Shown here piece after piece: positions 36,202 to 47,302 of a DNA stretch of 64,000 nt. The DNA is from Nitrincola tapanii (lineage in GTDB: Bacteria; Pseudomonadota; Gammaproteobacteria; Pseudomonadales; Balneatricaceae): the NCBI RefSeq assembly GCF_008368715.1, contig NZ_SMRS01000001.1, positions 124,001 to 188,000 on the forward strand, written 5' to 3'. The notes beneath the pieces were generated by a model. It was given only the letters and a program-made list of their open reading frames with translations, was not told where the DNA came from and made no database searches. Each line of letters starts with the position of its first letter. Position 1 is the first letter of the stretch. The translations under genes were made by a program, and so were the position numbers.

Positions 36202-37380
36202 ATGAGTGAAACCACCCAGATGACGGATCCATTTCAGGCAATCCGTCCCTATCGTGATACCGAGGTACAAGATGTCCTCAATACCATGCTCAGGGACAAT
36301 GAGTTTGTTGATGTCATCAGCCATTATCAGTTTCCGCGTTTACCACGCTGGGCGTTGCGCTTGCTGCGCCCTTTTGTGCGTATTGCCTTAGCTGCACGCT
36401 TTGGTGATATCGATTCGGTGGATAGCTTTCAACAGATCATCGCCGGTTATATGAGTAAGATGATCTCGCGGACCACACGGCGTATGACCTGCAGTGGTAT
36501 TGAGCAGCTAGATCCGAATGAATCCTATCTGTTTGTGTCGAATCATCGTGATATTGCTATGGACCCCGCTTTTGTGAATTGGTCGCTCTATCAATATGGT
36601 ATGCAAACAGTACGTATTGCGATTGGCGATAACCTGCTGCGTAAACCCTATGTCTCGGATTTGATGCGCTTGAACAAGAGTTTTATTGTGAAGCGTTCGA
36701 TCAAGGCGCCTCGTGAAATGATGGCGGCCATGACGCAGTTGTCCGAGTATATCGACCACAGTATCGTTAGCGGTCATTCTGTCTGGATTGCGCAGCGGGA
36801 AGGGCGCTCAAAAGATGGCAACGATCGTACCGATCCAACCTTGTTGAAAATGTTTTACATGGCGCATCGTAAACAGCGCAGCTTCAGTGAAATGGTCGAG
36901 CGTCTGAATATTGTGCCGGTGTGTATCTCCTATGAGTTTGATCCTTGTGATGCGATGAAGGCGCGTGAGTTAGCTGCGAAAGCCGCAAGCGGGCATTATG
37001 AAAAGGGCCAGTACGAAGATATCGACAGTATTGTCAAAGGCATTACGGGTGAGAAGGGGCATGTACATGTCTCTTTTGGCAGCCCGATTCGTGGAGCATT
37101 TGATACGCCTGAAGCCTTGGCGGCCGAGATCGATCGTCAAATCCTACAAACCTACCACTTGCATCCTTCCAATCTCGCGGCGGCGGGTGAAGAGGTGGCA
37201 CCTGCCGATTTAGCGGCTTTTGAGCAGCGCCTGCAAAACCTGGATGAATCGGCACAGGGCTTTTTGCGCAAGATGTATGCGAATCCGGTATTAAATCAGA
37301 AAGCCTTCCAGGCGGAGCAGGCACGTGTTTCAAGCACGCAAGATCCGAGCGCTCCAGAACAGGAGTCTCAGGATGCTTAA
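36202..37380 (+). CDS. PlsC-like glycerophospholipid acyltransferase, long form
   Basis: 392 residues. The acyltransferase HX4D box is SNHRDIAMDPAFV, with VKRSIKAPREMMAA and AQREGRSKDGNDRTDP as later blocks and NIVPVCISYEFDP after them. No clear membrane helix except perhaps around 45-65. Such large PlsC-like proteins are common next to a second acyltransferase in gammaproteobacteria; substrate unknown. Its end overlaps the next gene by eight bases. Confidence 0.85.
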   Translation: MSETTQMTDPFQAIRPYRDTEVQDVLNTMLRDNEFVDVISHYQFPRLPRWALRLLRPFVRIALAARFGDIDSVDSFQQIIAGYMSKMISRTTRRMTCSGIEQLDPNESYLFVSNHRDIAMDPAFVNWSLYQYGMQTVRIAIGDNLLRKPYVSDLMRLNKSFIVKRSIKAPREMMAAMTQLSEYIDHSIVSGHSVWIAQREGRSKDGNDRTDPTLLKMFYMAHRKQRSFSEMVERLNIVPVCISYEFDPCDAMKARELAAKAASGHYEKGQYEDIDSIVKGITGEKGHVHVSFGSPIRGAFDTPEALAAEIDRQILQTYHLHPSNLAAAGEEVAPADLAAFEQRLQNLDESAQGFLRKMYANPVLNQKAFQAEQARVSSTQDPSAPEQESQDA

Positions 37381-38086
37381 ACTTCGTGGTTTTCTGTTTG
37401 CATTGGGGTTTTATCCGGCCACGCTGCTGTATGCCATTCCTTGTTTGTTGATCGGCCCTCTTTTGCCGTTTAAAGCGCGTTTTCGCTTTCTCACGGCGAT
37501 TAATTATTTTTACATCGCTTGGTTGCGCTGGACCTGTGGTTTAGGTGTGGAGATCGAGGGACGTGAGCATCTGCCGCAGACCGGCGCCTATGTAGTCCTG
37601 GCTAATCACCAAAGTGAATGGGAAACCCTGTATTTTCAATTATTGATTCGTCCACAAGCCGTGGTGTTGAAGCAAGAGTTGTTAAAAATACCCTTTTTTG
37701 GTTGGGCATTACGCTTGCTTGAGCCGATTGCCTTGGATCGTTCACAACGACGTGAAGCCTTACGCCAGCTCTTGGAGCAGGGACGCGATAAGTTGGAGCA
37801 GGGGATTCCGGTTTTGATTTTCCCTCAGGGCACGCGGGTGAAAGCGGGTGAAACTGGGCGCTTTAATAAAGGGGGTACGCTGTTGGCACAGGCCTCTGGG
37901 GTGCCAATTATTCCTATGGTGCACAACGCCGGGCGTTTTTGGCCGGGTAAATCCTTCATCAAATATCCCGGTAAGGTTCAGCTGCGTATCGGTGCGCCGA
38001 TCGCGACGGCTGGGCGCAGTGCGGATGAAGTACAGGCCGAAGTGGTGGCCTGGATGCAAGCGCAGATGCAGGCATTAGGGGCTTAA
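37373..38086 (+). CDS. 1-acyl-sn-glycerol-3-phosphate acyltransferase (PlsC family)
   Basis: 237 residues from ATG 37373, with AGGAG nine bases upstream inside the preceding gene; the longer frame from 37325 is rejected. An N-terminal membrane segment (about 5-35), then NHQSEWETLYF, where Glu replaces Asp in HX4D as in many gammaproteobacterial members, and FPQGTRVKAGETGRFNKGG. Probably makes phosphatidic acid from lysophosphatidate. Coupled to the upstream acyltransferase. Confidence 0.88.
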   Translation: MLKLRGFLFALGFYPATLLYAIPCLLIGPLLPFKARFRFLTAINYFYIAWLRWTCGLGVEIEGREHLPQTGAYVVLANHQSEWETLYFQLLIRPQAVVLKQELLKIPFFGWALRLLEPIALDRSQRREALRQLLEQGRDKLEQGIPVLIFPQGTRVKAGETGRFNKGGTLLAQASGVPIIPMVHNAGRFWPGKSFIKYPGKVQLRIGAPIATAGRSADEVQAEVVAWMQAQMQALGA

Positions 38087-38103
38087 TCCCAGCGTAACAG
38101 GCT

Positions 38104-39066
38104 TTAGCCTTGCCGGAAAAAGGCCTGAAACTCTATTTCGGCTTTGAGCTGCTCCGCTCGATCCGCCAAAACCAGAGCCAGAGCTTGGCCTGGACGACAC
38201 TGGGCGAGCCGATCTAGACTGCGACGACAGACCCAGCCAAGCATCGGATAACCGCCAATGGTTTGATGTTCATTCATCAAAATCATGGGTTGGCCTGAAG
38301 GAGGCAGTTGTAAGCTGCCTAAAGCCAATCCTTCAGAGAGGCGCGTAGGTGCCGGTTCCGCATTGGATCGATTTGTTTCGGGGCTGGCAGGCTCCAGCAG
38401 ACAAGCCATGCGGTTGCTGGCGCTGGACACTCTCCAGCCTGTTGCAAAGAGGTGCTTGAGTTGTTGGACTTCCCAATCACTCAGATACTGTGCGGGAAGA
38501 AACGCCAGGTCCAATACAGGAGTGTGGTATTGCGGTCGGAACTTTGTCGCCAGAGTTCTATGCCAGAGGGGGCTTGCATCAATCCGATAGCTGAGCTGCT
38601 CTCCAGCGGCCAGGGGTTGGCCTTGATTGCCGGGCCCGCCCAAGCCTTCGCGCAGCACGCTGCTGCGGCTTTCACCGATTTCTCGGGGCAGTTGCCAGCC
38701 ACCTTTCACACCTAAGTAAGCAATCTGTCCTGCATGGGCATAACCCAGGCGTAAACGATCACCGGCACGACAGCGGAACACGGTCCAGGGCGCTTGTGGT
38801 TGGTCATTCAGCCAAATGGGTAACTCAGCCCCTGTGATCACCACGGAGGTCTCCTGAGAAAATACACCTTCTAAGCCGCCAATATAGATTTCCAGTGTGG
38901 CTTCACCCCAAGGATTGTTTAAAAGACGATTGTTCCAAGCCCAGGCGTGGCGATCCATTGCGCCTGAGCGCGCTAAGCCCAAATGACTCGTACCTTGGCG
39001 GCCTGCATCTTGCACACTGCTGAGAATGCCACCCTTGAGAAGCAAAAACTGTCCTGACTCAAGCAT
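38104..39066 (-). CDS. pxpC: 5-oxoprolinase subunit C (KipA family)
   Basis: 320 residues from ATG 39066 (MLESGQFLLLKGGILSSVQDAGRQG); an upstream ATG at 39096 lies deeper in pxpB. Biotin-carboxyltransferase-like fold with DAGRQGTSHLGLARSGAMDRHAWAWNN, then QTIGGYPMLGWV. With PxpA and PxpB it opens 5-oxoproline to glutamate using ATP. Overlaps pxpB by eight bases. Confidence 0.92.
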   Translation of the reverse strand: MLESGQFLLLKGGILSSVQDAGRQGTSHLGLARSGAMDRHAWAWNNRLLNNPWGEATLEIYIGGLEGVFSQETSVVITGAELPIWLNDQPQAPWTVFRCRAGDRLRLGYAHAGQIAYLGVKGGWQLPREIGESRSSVLREGLGGPGNQGQPLAAGEQLSYRIDASPLWHRTLATKFRPQYHTPVLDLAFLPAQYLSDWEVQQLKHLFATGWRVSSASNRMACLLEPASPETNRSNAEPAPTRLSEGLALGSLQLPPSGQPMILMNEHQTIGGYPMLGWVCRRSLDRLAQCRPGQALALVLADRAEQLKAEIEFQAFFRQG

Positions 39067-39835
39067 CGGCCTGTGCCTCAGTGCTGCGTAGTGCAAAGCG
39101 CTCGGGATAGCGGTTGCGTAAATCTAAACAGGCTTGTTGGAGTGCATCCGTGGCTAGAGCGTGAAAACGAACTTGATCGCCGGGTTGCAGCAGACTGGGG
39201 GCTTGGCGTTGGGGATCGTAGAGCTTCACTGGGGTGTGACCAATCAGATGCCAACCGCCAGGTGAGGTTTGTGGATAAATCGCCGTTTGCCGGTCGGCTA
39301 AGGCGAGGCTGCCGGCAGGCACTTGAGTACGTGGATGTCGACGTCGTGGCAGGCAGAGGCGCGCATCCACTTCACCGAGATACGCAAAACCCGGTGCAAA
39401 ACCCAATGCATACACTAGATAGGTCGTCTGGCTGTGATATTCAATCACGTCTGTGACCGAAAGGCCGCACGCCTGCGCGACCCAGGCCAAATCTTCGCCC
39501 GTATAACTGACGGGAATTTCCAGCAGTGAGCCTTGCGTGAGTCGGTCTGTGGGCGCCTGGAACACCTGTTCAAGTGCTGGGCGTAGCGCTTGCAAGAGGG
39601 TTTCAGCTTGCGTTTGCAGCAGATCAAACTCGATCAGTAAGCTGGCATAAGCGGGTGTGACTTGTGTGATGGCAGGGTGTTGTAAGCAATAGCGACTGGC
39701 GGCTGTAATACGTTGACTGAGGAGGTGGCTAGGGGTTTCAGCAAAGCGTAGCAGCAATGCATCTAAACCGGCGTATTCGATTTGCCAGATGGGCGAGTTA
39801 GCTTCAGCGGACACGGGAGGCGTTGGGTGCTGCAT
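39059..39835 (-). CDS. pxpB: 5-oxoprolinase subunit B (KipI family)
   Basis: 258 residues. YAGLDALLLRFAE, PAYASLLIEFDLL, then YTGEDLAWVAQACGLSVTDVIEYHSQTTYLVYALGFAPGFAYLGEVD and TSPGGWHLIGHTP are KipI/PxpB marks. The ATG lies 32 bases inside the end of pxpA, an unusually long overlap; a GTG about 24 bases later is an alternative start without a ribosome site. Confidence 0.92.
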   Translation of the reverse strand: MQHPTPPVSAEANSPIWQIEYAGLDALLLRFAETPSHLLSQRITAASRYCLQHPAITQVTPAYASLLIEFDLLQTQAETLLQALRPALEQVFQAPTDRLTQGSLLEIPVSYTGEDLAWVAQACGLSVTDVIEYHSQTTYLVYALGFAPGFAYLGEVDARLCLPRRRHPRTQVPAGSLALADRQTAIYPQTSPGGWHLIGHTPVKLYDPQRQAPSLLQPGDQVRFHALATDALQQACLDLRNRYPERFALRSTEAQADA

Positions 39836-40583
39836 CTTTCAGGGCCAATAGCGCCTGTTTTAGTTCAGCGACGACAGCCACTGAGCTGGCATTGTCGCCA
39901 TGTACACAAAGGCTATCTGCGGCCAGGGTTAAAGGCCCTTCAGCCGTCTCCACCTGCTGAAACTGCGCGAGACTCAATCCTTGTTGCAGAATCTGTTCGG
40001 GTTGGTGAAAGACCGCATCGGGTTGACTGCGCGGAGACAGTTGACCATTCGCAAGATAGCGTCGATCCGCAAAAGCTTCAAAGATGAGTGGCAGTTGGTA
40101 AGGTGCCGCTAAGGTGGCTACGCTCTGATTGTCGGCTTGACAGAGCAGCATCAGGGCTAGAGGCGAATCTTGCTGTTGGTTCAAGCCATCCAGTGCCTGC
40201 ATTACCGCTAAAAGTAATTCGGGGTTTTTCATCATATCGTTGTAGAGCGCGCCATGTGGTTTCACATAGTCTACTTTTGCCCCTTCCGCCTGGGCGATCG
40301 CCTGAAGTGCACCGATCTGATAGCGCAGCAGTGCAATCAGTTCAGCGTTTGTGATCGAGAGTGAACGACGACCAAAACCCTGCAGATCTGGGTAGGAGGG
40401 GTGGGCACCGATGCTGACGCTATGTGTTAACGTCAGCTGCACGGTTTTTTGCATAATGAGCGGATCAGACGCGTGAAAACCGCAGGCAATGTTGGCTTGG
40501 TCTAGCCAGGGAATTAGCTCGGTATCCAGCCCCATGGACCAGATACCGAAGCTTTCTCCGACATCTGCATTAAGACGCAGCAT
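39804..40583 (-). CDS. pxpA: 5-oxoprolinase subunit A (LamB/YcsF family)
   Basis: 259 residues. LNADVGESFG, then ANIACGFHASDPLIM, GAHPSYPDLQGFGRR, VKPHGALYN and DSLCVHGDN give the metal-binding Asp/His set of the LamB/YcsF barrel. First gene of the leftward pxpABC run, 15 bases after fabB. Usual length is about 250. Confidence 0.93.
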   Translation of the reverse strand: MLRLNADVGESFGIWSMGLDTELIPWLDQANIACGFHASDPLIMQKTVQLTLTHSVSIGAHPSYPDLQGFGRRSLSITNAELIALLRYQIGALQAIAQAEGAKVDYVKPHGALYNDMMKNPELLLAVMQALDGLNQQQDSPLALMLLCQADNQSVATLAAPYQLPLIFEAFADRRYLANGQLSPRSQPDAVFHQPEQILQQGLSLAQFQQVETAEGPLTLAADSLCVHGDNASSVAVVAELKQALLALKDAAPNASRVR

Positions 40584-40598
40584 GGTGAGAGAAGAGGA

Positions 40599-41816
40599 TT
40601 AAGCGGAGAACTTCTGGAACACCAGGGTAGCGTTGGTGCCGCCGAAGCCGAAGCTGTTAGACATGACACGCTCCAGGTCAACGTTATCCATACGCTGGCG
40701 CACAATTGGGAGGCCTTCTGCTTCAGGATCCAGCTCTTCGATGTTCGCGGAGGCGCAGATAAAGTTGTGTTCTTGCATGAGCAGACAGTAGATCGCTTCC
40801 TGCACGCCGGTCGCACCTAAGGAGTGGCCAGACAAAGATTTCGTCGAACTGACCGGTGGCAACTGGTCGCCAAACAGCGCCTTCATTGCCTTGAGTTCTT
40901 GGATGTCACCCGCCGGTGTCGAAGTGCCGTGTGCGTTGATGTAGTCGATCTTGCCATCCACTGTGCTCATGGCCTGCTGCATACAGCGTACAGCGCCTTC
41001 GCCAGAAGGTGCGACCATGTCGTAACCGTCCGAGGTGGCCCCATAACCGACCAGTTCAGCATAGATTTTGGCACCGCGTGCTTGAGCATGCTCTAACTCT
41101 TCCAGTACCAGCATCCCGGCACCACCACTGATGACAAAACCATCACGATGAGCATCATAAGCACGAGAAGCTTTTTCGGGGGTGTCGTTGTATTTGCTGG
41201 ACAGCGCGCCCATGGCATCAAACATTACGCTTAAAGACCAGTGCAATTCTTCGCCGCCCCCGGCAAACACCACATCTTGTTTGCCGAGTTGGATCATTTC
41301 CATCGCGTTACCAATACAGTGTGCACTGGTTGCGCAAGCCGAAGTGATCGAATAATTTACGCCCTTGATTTTGAAGGGTGTGGCCAGACATGCTGAGACG
41401 GTTGAGCCCATGGTGCGGGTCACCCGGTAGGGGCCCACTCGGCGCACGCCCTTGTCACGCAGGATATCGGCTGTTTCCACGATATCTGCAGAAGAAGCGC
41501 CACCTGATCCCGCAATCAAACCGGTGCGAACATTGGAGACCTGATCTTCGCTCAGACCGGAATCCTTAATCGCTTGATCCATCGCTAAGTACGCATAAGC
41601 CGAGGCGTTGCCCATGAAGCGACGCAGCTTGCGATCAATCAGGCTGTCGAGATCGATGTCCAAGCTCCCTGCTACCTGGCTGCGAAAACCGAGGGCTTCG
41701 TATTCAGGCTGAAAACGGATGCCGGAGCGACCTTCTTTTAAGGATTCCAGAACCGTTTTGATATCATTGCCCAGACAGGACACAATACCCATACCAGTGA
41801 CCACAACGCGTCGCAT
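40599..41816 (-). CDS. fabB: 3-oxoacyl-ACP synthase I
   Basis: 405 residues. Elongating condensing enzyme needed for unsaturated fatty acids. Catalytic Cys161 (SACATSAHC), His in [11 protein letters not shown] (about 297) and His in [12 protein letters not shown] (about 332). Lies 49 bases after fabA, as in Pseudomonas, so the two are probably co-transcribed. Confidence 0.95.
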   Translation of the reverse strand: MRRVVVTGMGIVSCLGNDIKTVLESLKEGRSGIRFQPEYEALGFRSQVAGSLDIDLDSLIDRKLRRFMGNASAYAYLAMDQAIKDSGLSEDQVSNVRTGLIAGSGGASSADIVETADILRDKGVRRVGPYRVTRTMGSTVSACLATPFKIKGVNYSITSACATSAHCIGNAMEMIQLGKQDVVFAGGGEELHWSLSVMFDAMGALSSKYNDTPEKASRAYDAHRDGFVISGGAGMLVLEELEHAQARGAKIYAELVGYGATSDGYDMVAPSGEGAVRCMQQAMSTVDGKIDYINAHGTSTPAGDIQELKAMKALFGDQLPPVSSTKSLSGHSLGATGVQEAIYCLLMQEHNFICASANIEELDPEAEGLPIVRQRMDNVDLERVMSNSFGFGGTNATLVFQKFSA

Positions 41817-41865
41817 GTGTTGACTCTCTCTGCTGAAGACTTAACGAATATTATTGTAATCTAGC

Positions 41866-42381
41866 TTAGAAACTGTCGGTGGACGTAAAGAGCCCAACAC
41901 GCAGATCCTTAGCAGTATAGATGACACGTCCGTCCACTGACATGGTGGCATCTGCAATACCCATCACCAATTTGCGCTCAATCACTCGCTTGAGTTGCAC
42001 GTGATAGGTGACTTTTTTGGCAGTGGGTAAAACCTGGCCCGTAAACTTGACTTCACCTGCGCCGAGCGCACGGCCACGACCCTTGTTGCCCTTCCAGCCG
42101 AGGAAAAAGCCAACGATCTGCCACATGGCGTCTAAGCCCAGGCAGCCGGGCATGACAGGGTCGGTTGGGAAGTGACATTCAAAAAACCAAAGATCCGGAT
42201 GGATATCGAGTTCAGCGATAATCTCTCCCTTGCCGAATTCACCGCCGTCATCGTTAATGGTGATGATGCGATCCATCATCAGCATGTTACCCACAGGAAG
42301 GCGGGCATTGCCGGGGCCGAACATCTCGCCGTAGCCGCATTTCAGAAGATCGTCGCGTTCAAAAGAGGAAGGTCTAGTCAT
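41866..42381 (-). CDS. fabA: 3-hydroxydecanoyl-ACP dehydratase/isomerase
   Basis: 171 residues, like E. coli (172). It dehydrates and isomerises the C10 intermediate, committing it to unsaturated fatty acids. Catalytic His70 and Asp84 lie in [39 protein letters not shown] follows. First gene of fabA-fabB. A TATAAT (42433-42428, leftward) is a good -10 candidate about 50 bases upstream. Confidence 0.97.
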   Translation of the reverse strand: MTRPSSFERDDLLKCGYGEMFGPGNARLPVGNMLMMDRIITINDDGGEFGKGEIIAELDIHPDLWFFECHFPTDPVMPGCLGLDAMWQIVGFFLGWKGNKGRGRALGAGEVKFTGQVLPTAKKVTYHVQLKRVIERKLVMGIADATMSVDGRVIYTAKDLRVGLFTSTDSF

Positions 42382-42427
42382 TAGGTTTCAGTCTGTCCAA
42401 AGGCGAAAAAATCAAAACAATCTCGGG

Positions 42428-42433
42428 ATTATA
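42428..42433 (-). promoter_or_regulatory. Candidate -10 box of fabAB
   Basis: Leftward TATAAT in a run reading GGTATAATCCCG, 47 bases before the fabA ATG. The -35 position (GTGCCT) is poor, which suits an activated promoter as in E. coli fabA (FadR), but no clear FadR or FabR site was recognised. Confidence 0.4.
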
Positions 42434-42514
42434 CCGATTCGCAGGCGCTGAGGCACGATTTGTCGCTCAGATTTTGTTTTTCTGAGGTCAAGTCGGCGGA
42501 TTGGGGTGGTTTGT

Positions 42515-43483
42515 TTAGGCTTTGCGTGCCACAGCCATCTGGGCCAGACTGCGCAAAGTATCGCGGAAGCTGGTATCCGGTAGGTGTTCGAGTGCGGCGA
42601 TAGCCAGATCCACTTGCTCCTGTGCTTTGCTGTGCGCGTAATCTATTGCGCCGGTTTCTTGGACAATGGTCAGGATGGGTGAAAGATCCTCCAAACCGCC
42701 TTTGCGAATGGCTTGGCGAATCAATTGTCGCTGTGTTTCATCTCCCTGACGCATGGCGTAGATCAGAGGGAGAGTCGCTTTGCCTTCGGCCAGATCATCT
42801 CCCACGTTTTTGCCCATCTCTTCGGCGCTAGAGAGATAGTCCATGACATCATCAATCAGTTGAAAGGCAATGCCAAGATGGCGGCCATAGGCTTGCATGG
42901 CTTGACGCGCATCCGGGCTGGTGTTTGCCAGAATGGCACCGGCTTCGGTGGCGGCTTCAAACAGCATGGCGGTTTTCCCTAAAATCACCTGCATGTAAGA
43001 CTCTTCGCTGGTGTCAGGGTTGCGCTGATTTAAAAGCTGGAGGACTTCGCCTTCAGCAATCACTGTGGTGGCGTGTGAAATCACCTGCATGATCTCCATG
43101 CGACCGATCTCGACCAGGATCTGGAAAGCGCGGGAGTATAAAAAATCTCCTACCAGGACGCTGGGGGCGTTACCCCATTTGGCATTGGCAGTCGATTTGC
43201 CGCGTCGTAGATCAGAGTTATCTACGACGTCATCATGCAAGAGCGTCGCGGTATGGATGAACTCAATGACGGCAGCGAGTGGAATATGTTTCTCGCCTGT
43301 ATACCCGCAGGCATTGGCGCTGAGTAGTACTAATAAAGGTCGTAAGCGCTTGCCACCGCTTTCCACGATGTAATGACCCATCTTTTCCACCAGGGGAACA
43401 TTTGAACCCAAGTGATTCAGGATGTAGTCAGTCACCGCATCAAATTGCGGCTCGATCAATGGATTCAGTTGGTGTGGCTGCAT
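42515..43483 (-). CDS. ispB: Octaprenyl (polyprenyl) diphosphate synthase
   Basis: 322 residues. It makes the long side chain of ubiquinone. First Asp-rich motif LLHDDVVD (84-88), second LIDDVMDYL (about 217), with GGKRLRPLLVLLSANACGY. Chain length follows residues before DDVVD (small side chains IHTATL allow a long product). Divergent from rplU, its standard neighbour. Confidence 0.95.
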   Translation of the reverse strand: MQPHQLNPLIEPQFDAVTDYILNHLGSNVPLVEKMGHYIVESGGKRLRPLLVLLSANACGYTGEKHIPLAAVIEFIHTATLLHDDVVDNSDLRRGKSTANAKWGNAPSVLVGDFLYSRAFQILVEIGRMEIMQVISHATTVIAEGEVLQLLNQRNPDTSEESYMQVILGKTAMLFEAATEAGAILANTSPDARQAMQAYGRHLGIAFQLIDDVMDYLSSAEEMGKNVGDDLAEGKATLPLIYAMRQGDETQRQLIRQAIRKGGLEDLSPILTIVQETGAIDYAHSKAQEQVDLAIAALEHLPDTSFRDTLRSLAQMAVARKA

Positions 43484-43584
43484 GAGATCATCAGGCTAGA
43501 AATTGAGATGCCCGAATGCTAGGGAGAAGGGGCGGGGATGTCAAGAAAGTAGGTGGTTTTGCATGCTTTTCCCAGTGAAAGCGC

Positions 43585-43613
43585 TTGTGTATAAGGCGGC
43601 TTATCTGTAAAAT
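43585..43613 (+). promoter_or_regulatory. Promoter of rplU-rpmA
   Basis: TTGTGT (43585-43590) and TAAAAT (43608-43613) are separated by 17 bases, a good sigma-70 match. A leader of about 100 bases follows before rplU; it contains CCTATTATAGG and GGGCATAAAA-like structure and may be the L21 leader known in this position. Confidence 0.6.
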
Positions 43614-43720
43614 CTCGCCCCCTGAGCCTGCCCAATAACCGCTCCCTATTATAGGGTTTTATGCCCTTAGACGTAGGTTTCGTTTTAGTAGCCGGGTAGG
43701 TCTAAATCTGGAGAAAGATA

Positions 43721-44032
43721 ATGTTTGCAGTGATTGTTAGCGGCGGTAAGCAGTACCGTGTGCAGGAAGGTCAGACGCTGAAGCTGGAAAAGCTGGCGGT
43801 TGATCAGGGCGCAAAAGTTGAATTTGATCGTGTGCTGCTGGTCAGCAACGGTGACGACGTTAAAGTCGGTGCTCCGGTCGTTGAAGGCGCTAAAGTATCT
43901 GCTGAAGTGGTTGGCCATGGCCGCGGTGACAAGGTGACTATCATCAAATTCCGTCGTCGTAAGCACCACATGAAGCGTCAGGGCCACCGTCAGTGGTTCA
44001 CCGAAGTTAAGATTACCGGTATCAACGCCTAA
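43721..44032 (+). CDS. rplU: 50S ribosomal protein L21
   Basis: 103 residues, same as E. coli. [25 protein letters not shown] and [23 protein letters not shown] are diagnostic. GGAGA precedes the ATG. First gene of rplU-rpmA; binds 23S rRNA. Confidence 0.98.
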   Translation: MFAVIVSGGKQYRVQEGQTLKLEKLAVDQGAKVEFDRVLLVSNGDDVKVGAPVVEGAKVSAEVVGHGRGDKVTIIKFRRRKHHMKRQGHRQWFTEVKITGINA

Positions 44033-44067
44033 AAGGCGCTGTACCCTAACCGGATAGGAGAGAAACA

Positions 44068-44325
44068 ATGGCTCATAAGAAGGCGGGTGGCTCCACGCGT
44101 AACGGCCGCGACTCACAAGCGAAACGTCTAGGCGTTAAGCGTTTTGGTGGTCAGGCAGTTCTGGCGGGCAACATCCTAGTTCGTCAGCGTGGTACTAAGT
44201 TCCACGCAGGTGAAAACGTAGGCCTAGGTAAGGATCACACTCTGTTTGCAACAGCAGATGGCGTGGTTCAGTTTGTTGTTAAAGGTCCACAGAAGCGTAA
44301 ATACGTGACTGTTGTGCCAGCCTAA
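44068..44325 (+). CDS. rpmA: 50S ribosomal protein L27
   Basis: 85 residues. [29 protein letters not shown] is the L27 tail that reaches the peptidyl transferase centre. 35 bases after rplU, with GGAGA upstream, and followed by a strong terminator. Confidence 0.98.
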   Translation: MAHKKAGGSTRNGRDSQAKRLGVKRFGGQAVLAGNILVRQRGTKFHAGENVGLGKDHTLFATADGVVQFVVKGPQKRKYVTVVPA

Positions 44326-44343
44326 GCGGCTTGCTGATCGATC

Positions 44344-44374
44344 AAAAAAAGCTCCGCTTAGCGGGGCTTTTTTT
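44344..44374 (+). terminator. Intrinsic terminator of rplU-rpmA
   Basis: AGCTCCGC-TTA-GCGGGGCT stem (one G-T pair) flanked by A7 and T7, 19 bases after the rpmA stop. A textbook terminator; obgE must have its own promoter or depend on read-through. Confidence 0.9.
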
Positions 44375-44445
44375 ATATCGGGCCGGTATACAATGCGGGC
44401 GCATAAGTCCTCCGAGTACGGAAGGCAAATCCTTTGGGAGAGTAA

Positions 44446-45642
<1,197 letters not shown>

Positions 45643-45664
45643 CGGTGTATGAGGAGCGTGAAGA

Positions 45665-46789
45665 GTGGCATCAGGGCGTGAGCAGCTGCAGCAGGCAGGT
45701 CGTTGGGTAGTCAAAATCGGCAGCGCCTTACTGACCGATGATGGTCGTGGTCTGGATGAGGCGGCGATAGGGCGTTGGGTGGATCAGTTGGTGGCTCTGC
45801 GTCAATCCGGCGTCGAAATTATTCTGGTTTCCTCGGGCGCAGTGGCTGAGGGTATGACTCGACTGGGTTGGACGCAGCGGCCGGATGAGATCTATCGTTT
45901 GCAAGCCGCTGCTGCCGTTGGGCAGATGGGCTTGGTGCAGGCCTGGGAGGCGCAGTTTCAGCGCCATGCGATACATACTGCCCAGGTGCTGCTGACGCAT
46001 GATGATCTATCGAATCGTAAGCGTTACCTGAATGCGCGTGCGACCTTGCGCACCCTGATTGAGTTGGGTGTGGTCGCGGTGGTGAATGAAAATGATACGG
46101 TTGTTACCAGTGAAATTCGTTTTGGTGATAACGATACGCTGGGTGCTTTGGTGGCCAATGCGGTAGAGGCAGATGCCTTGATTTTGCTGACCGATCAGTC
46201 GGGTCTGTATGATGCAGATCCGCGTAGCAATCCACAGGCGCAGTTGATCTCAGATGCGCGAGCGGAGGATGATTGGTTGCAAGAGGTGGCCGGTGATGGT
46301 GGGCGCTTGGGTCGTGGAGGTATGGCGACTAAGGTGCGTGCAGCTCGTTTGGCGGCGCGCTCCGGTGCGGTCACAGCGATCGCCAGTGGGCGTGAGGTGG
46401 ATGTATTATTGAAGCTACATCGTGGTGATCGGGTGGGAACGGTTTTGGTGCCTGATCGCGAACCAATGGCGGCGCGTAAACAGTGGATTGCGGGGCATCT
46501 ACAGGCGCGCGGTACCCTGATCATTGATGAAGGTGCGGTCAAGGCGCTAACCGCGATGGGTAAGAGTCTGTTGCCTGCCGGTGTGTTGTCGGTCAGTGGT
46601 GATTTTTCGCGTGGTGAGATGGTGATCATCGCAGATCGGGCGGGGCGTATTGTTGCGCGGGGCCTGGTGAATTATGGTTTAGAGGATGCGCAGAAATTGT
46701 TGGGGCGTCCGACACGTGAAATTGAAAGCCTGTTAGGCTTTGTTGGGGAGGCGGAGTTGGTGCACCGCGATAATATGGTGGTGGCTTAA
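45665..46789 (+). CDS. proB: Glutamate 5-kinase
   Basis: 374 residues, GTG start with GGAG eight bases before. First step of proline synthesis. Amino-acid kinase domain ([56 protein letters not shown]) followed by a PUA domain (about 275-370). Standard neighbour of obgE; convergent with rpsT across a shared terminator. Confidence 0.96.
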   Translation: MASGREQLQQAGRWVVKIGSALLTDDGRGLDEAAIGRWVDQLVALRQSGVEIILVSSGAVAEGMTRLGWTQRPDEIYRLQAAAAVGQMGLVQAWEAQFQRHAIHTAQVLLTHDDLSNRKRYLNARATLRTLIELGVVAVVNENDTVVTSEIRFGDNDTLGALVANAVEADALILLTDQSGLYDADPRSNPQAQLISDARAEDDWLQEVAGDGGRLGRGGMATKVRAARLAARSGAVTAIASGREVDVLLKLHRGDRVGTVLVPDREPMAARKQWIAGHLQARGTLIIDEGAVKALTAMGKSLLPAGVLSVSGDFSRGEMVIIADRAGRIVARGLVNYGLEDAQKLLGRPTREIESLLGFVGEAELVHRDNMVVA

Positions 46790-46821
46790 TTCTGAGGCGT
46801 CCTAGGGCGCCTTTTAGGCAC

Positions 46822-46848
46822 AAAAAAACCGGCTAGGCCGGTTTTTTT
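46822..46848. terminator. Bidirectional terminator between proB and rpsT
   Basis: ACCGGC-TAG-GCCGGT, flanked by A6-7 on one side and T7 on the other, so it works for both convergent genes. 33 bases after proB, 15 bases beyond the rpsT stop. Confidence 0.92.
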
Positions 46849-46862
46849 GTTTTCTGCATCAA

Positions 46863-47126
46863 TTAAGCCATTGCTTTGATTTTTGCAGACAGGCGGCTCT
46901 TGTTACGCGCAATTTTATTGGCGTGGAAGATGCCTTTAGTAACTGAGCTGTCGAGGATAGGCTGAGCAGTTTTAAATGCTTCTTCAGCTGCAGCTTTGTC
47001 GCCGCCTTCGATAGCTTTGATGACTTTTTTCAAGTAAGTACGCGCCATGGAGCGCAGGCTAGCGTTATGCTGACGACGCTTCTCCGCCTGGCGAGCACGT
47101 TTACGGGATCCTGCGGAATTTGCCAC
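46863..47126 (-). CDS. rpsT: 30S ribosomal protein S20
   Basis: 87 residues. [26 protein letters not shown] is the S20 start. The initiation codon is GTG (47126), with AAAGGAG upstream; in E. coli rpsT uses UUG, which is part of its autogenous control, so a weak start here may serve the same purpose. Confidence 0.97.
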   Translation of the reverse strand: MANSAGSRKRARQAEKRRQHNASLRSMARTYLKKVIKAIEGGDKAAAEEAFKTAQPILDSSVTKGIFHANKIARNKSRLSAKIKAMA

Positions 47127-47302
47127 AGTCTGGCTCCTTTAAAACATTAGGTTGATCAAAGTACGGCGGAAAAGTGCCGAAAATCAGACGCGAAATTATT
47201 CATGTATTGGCTAAGGATGTCAACTGCCTTGAGTGGCTTTCGCGCCTTGCTTAAGCGAAAATAGCATTTTAATGCCAAGCATTTTTATTCAGGGGTGATG
47301 AA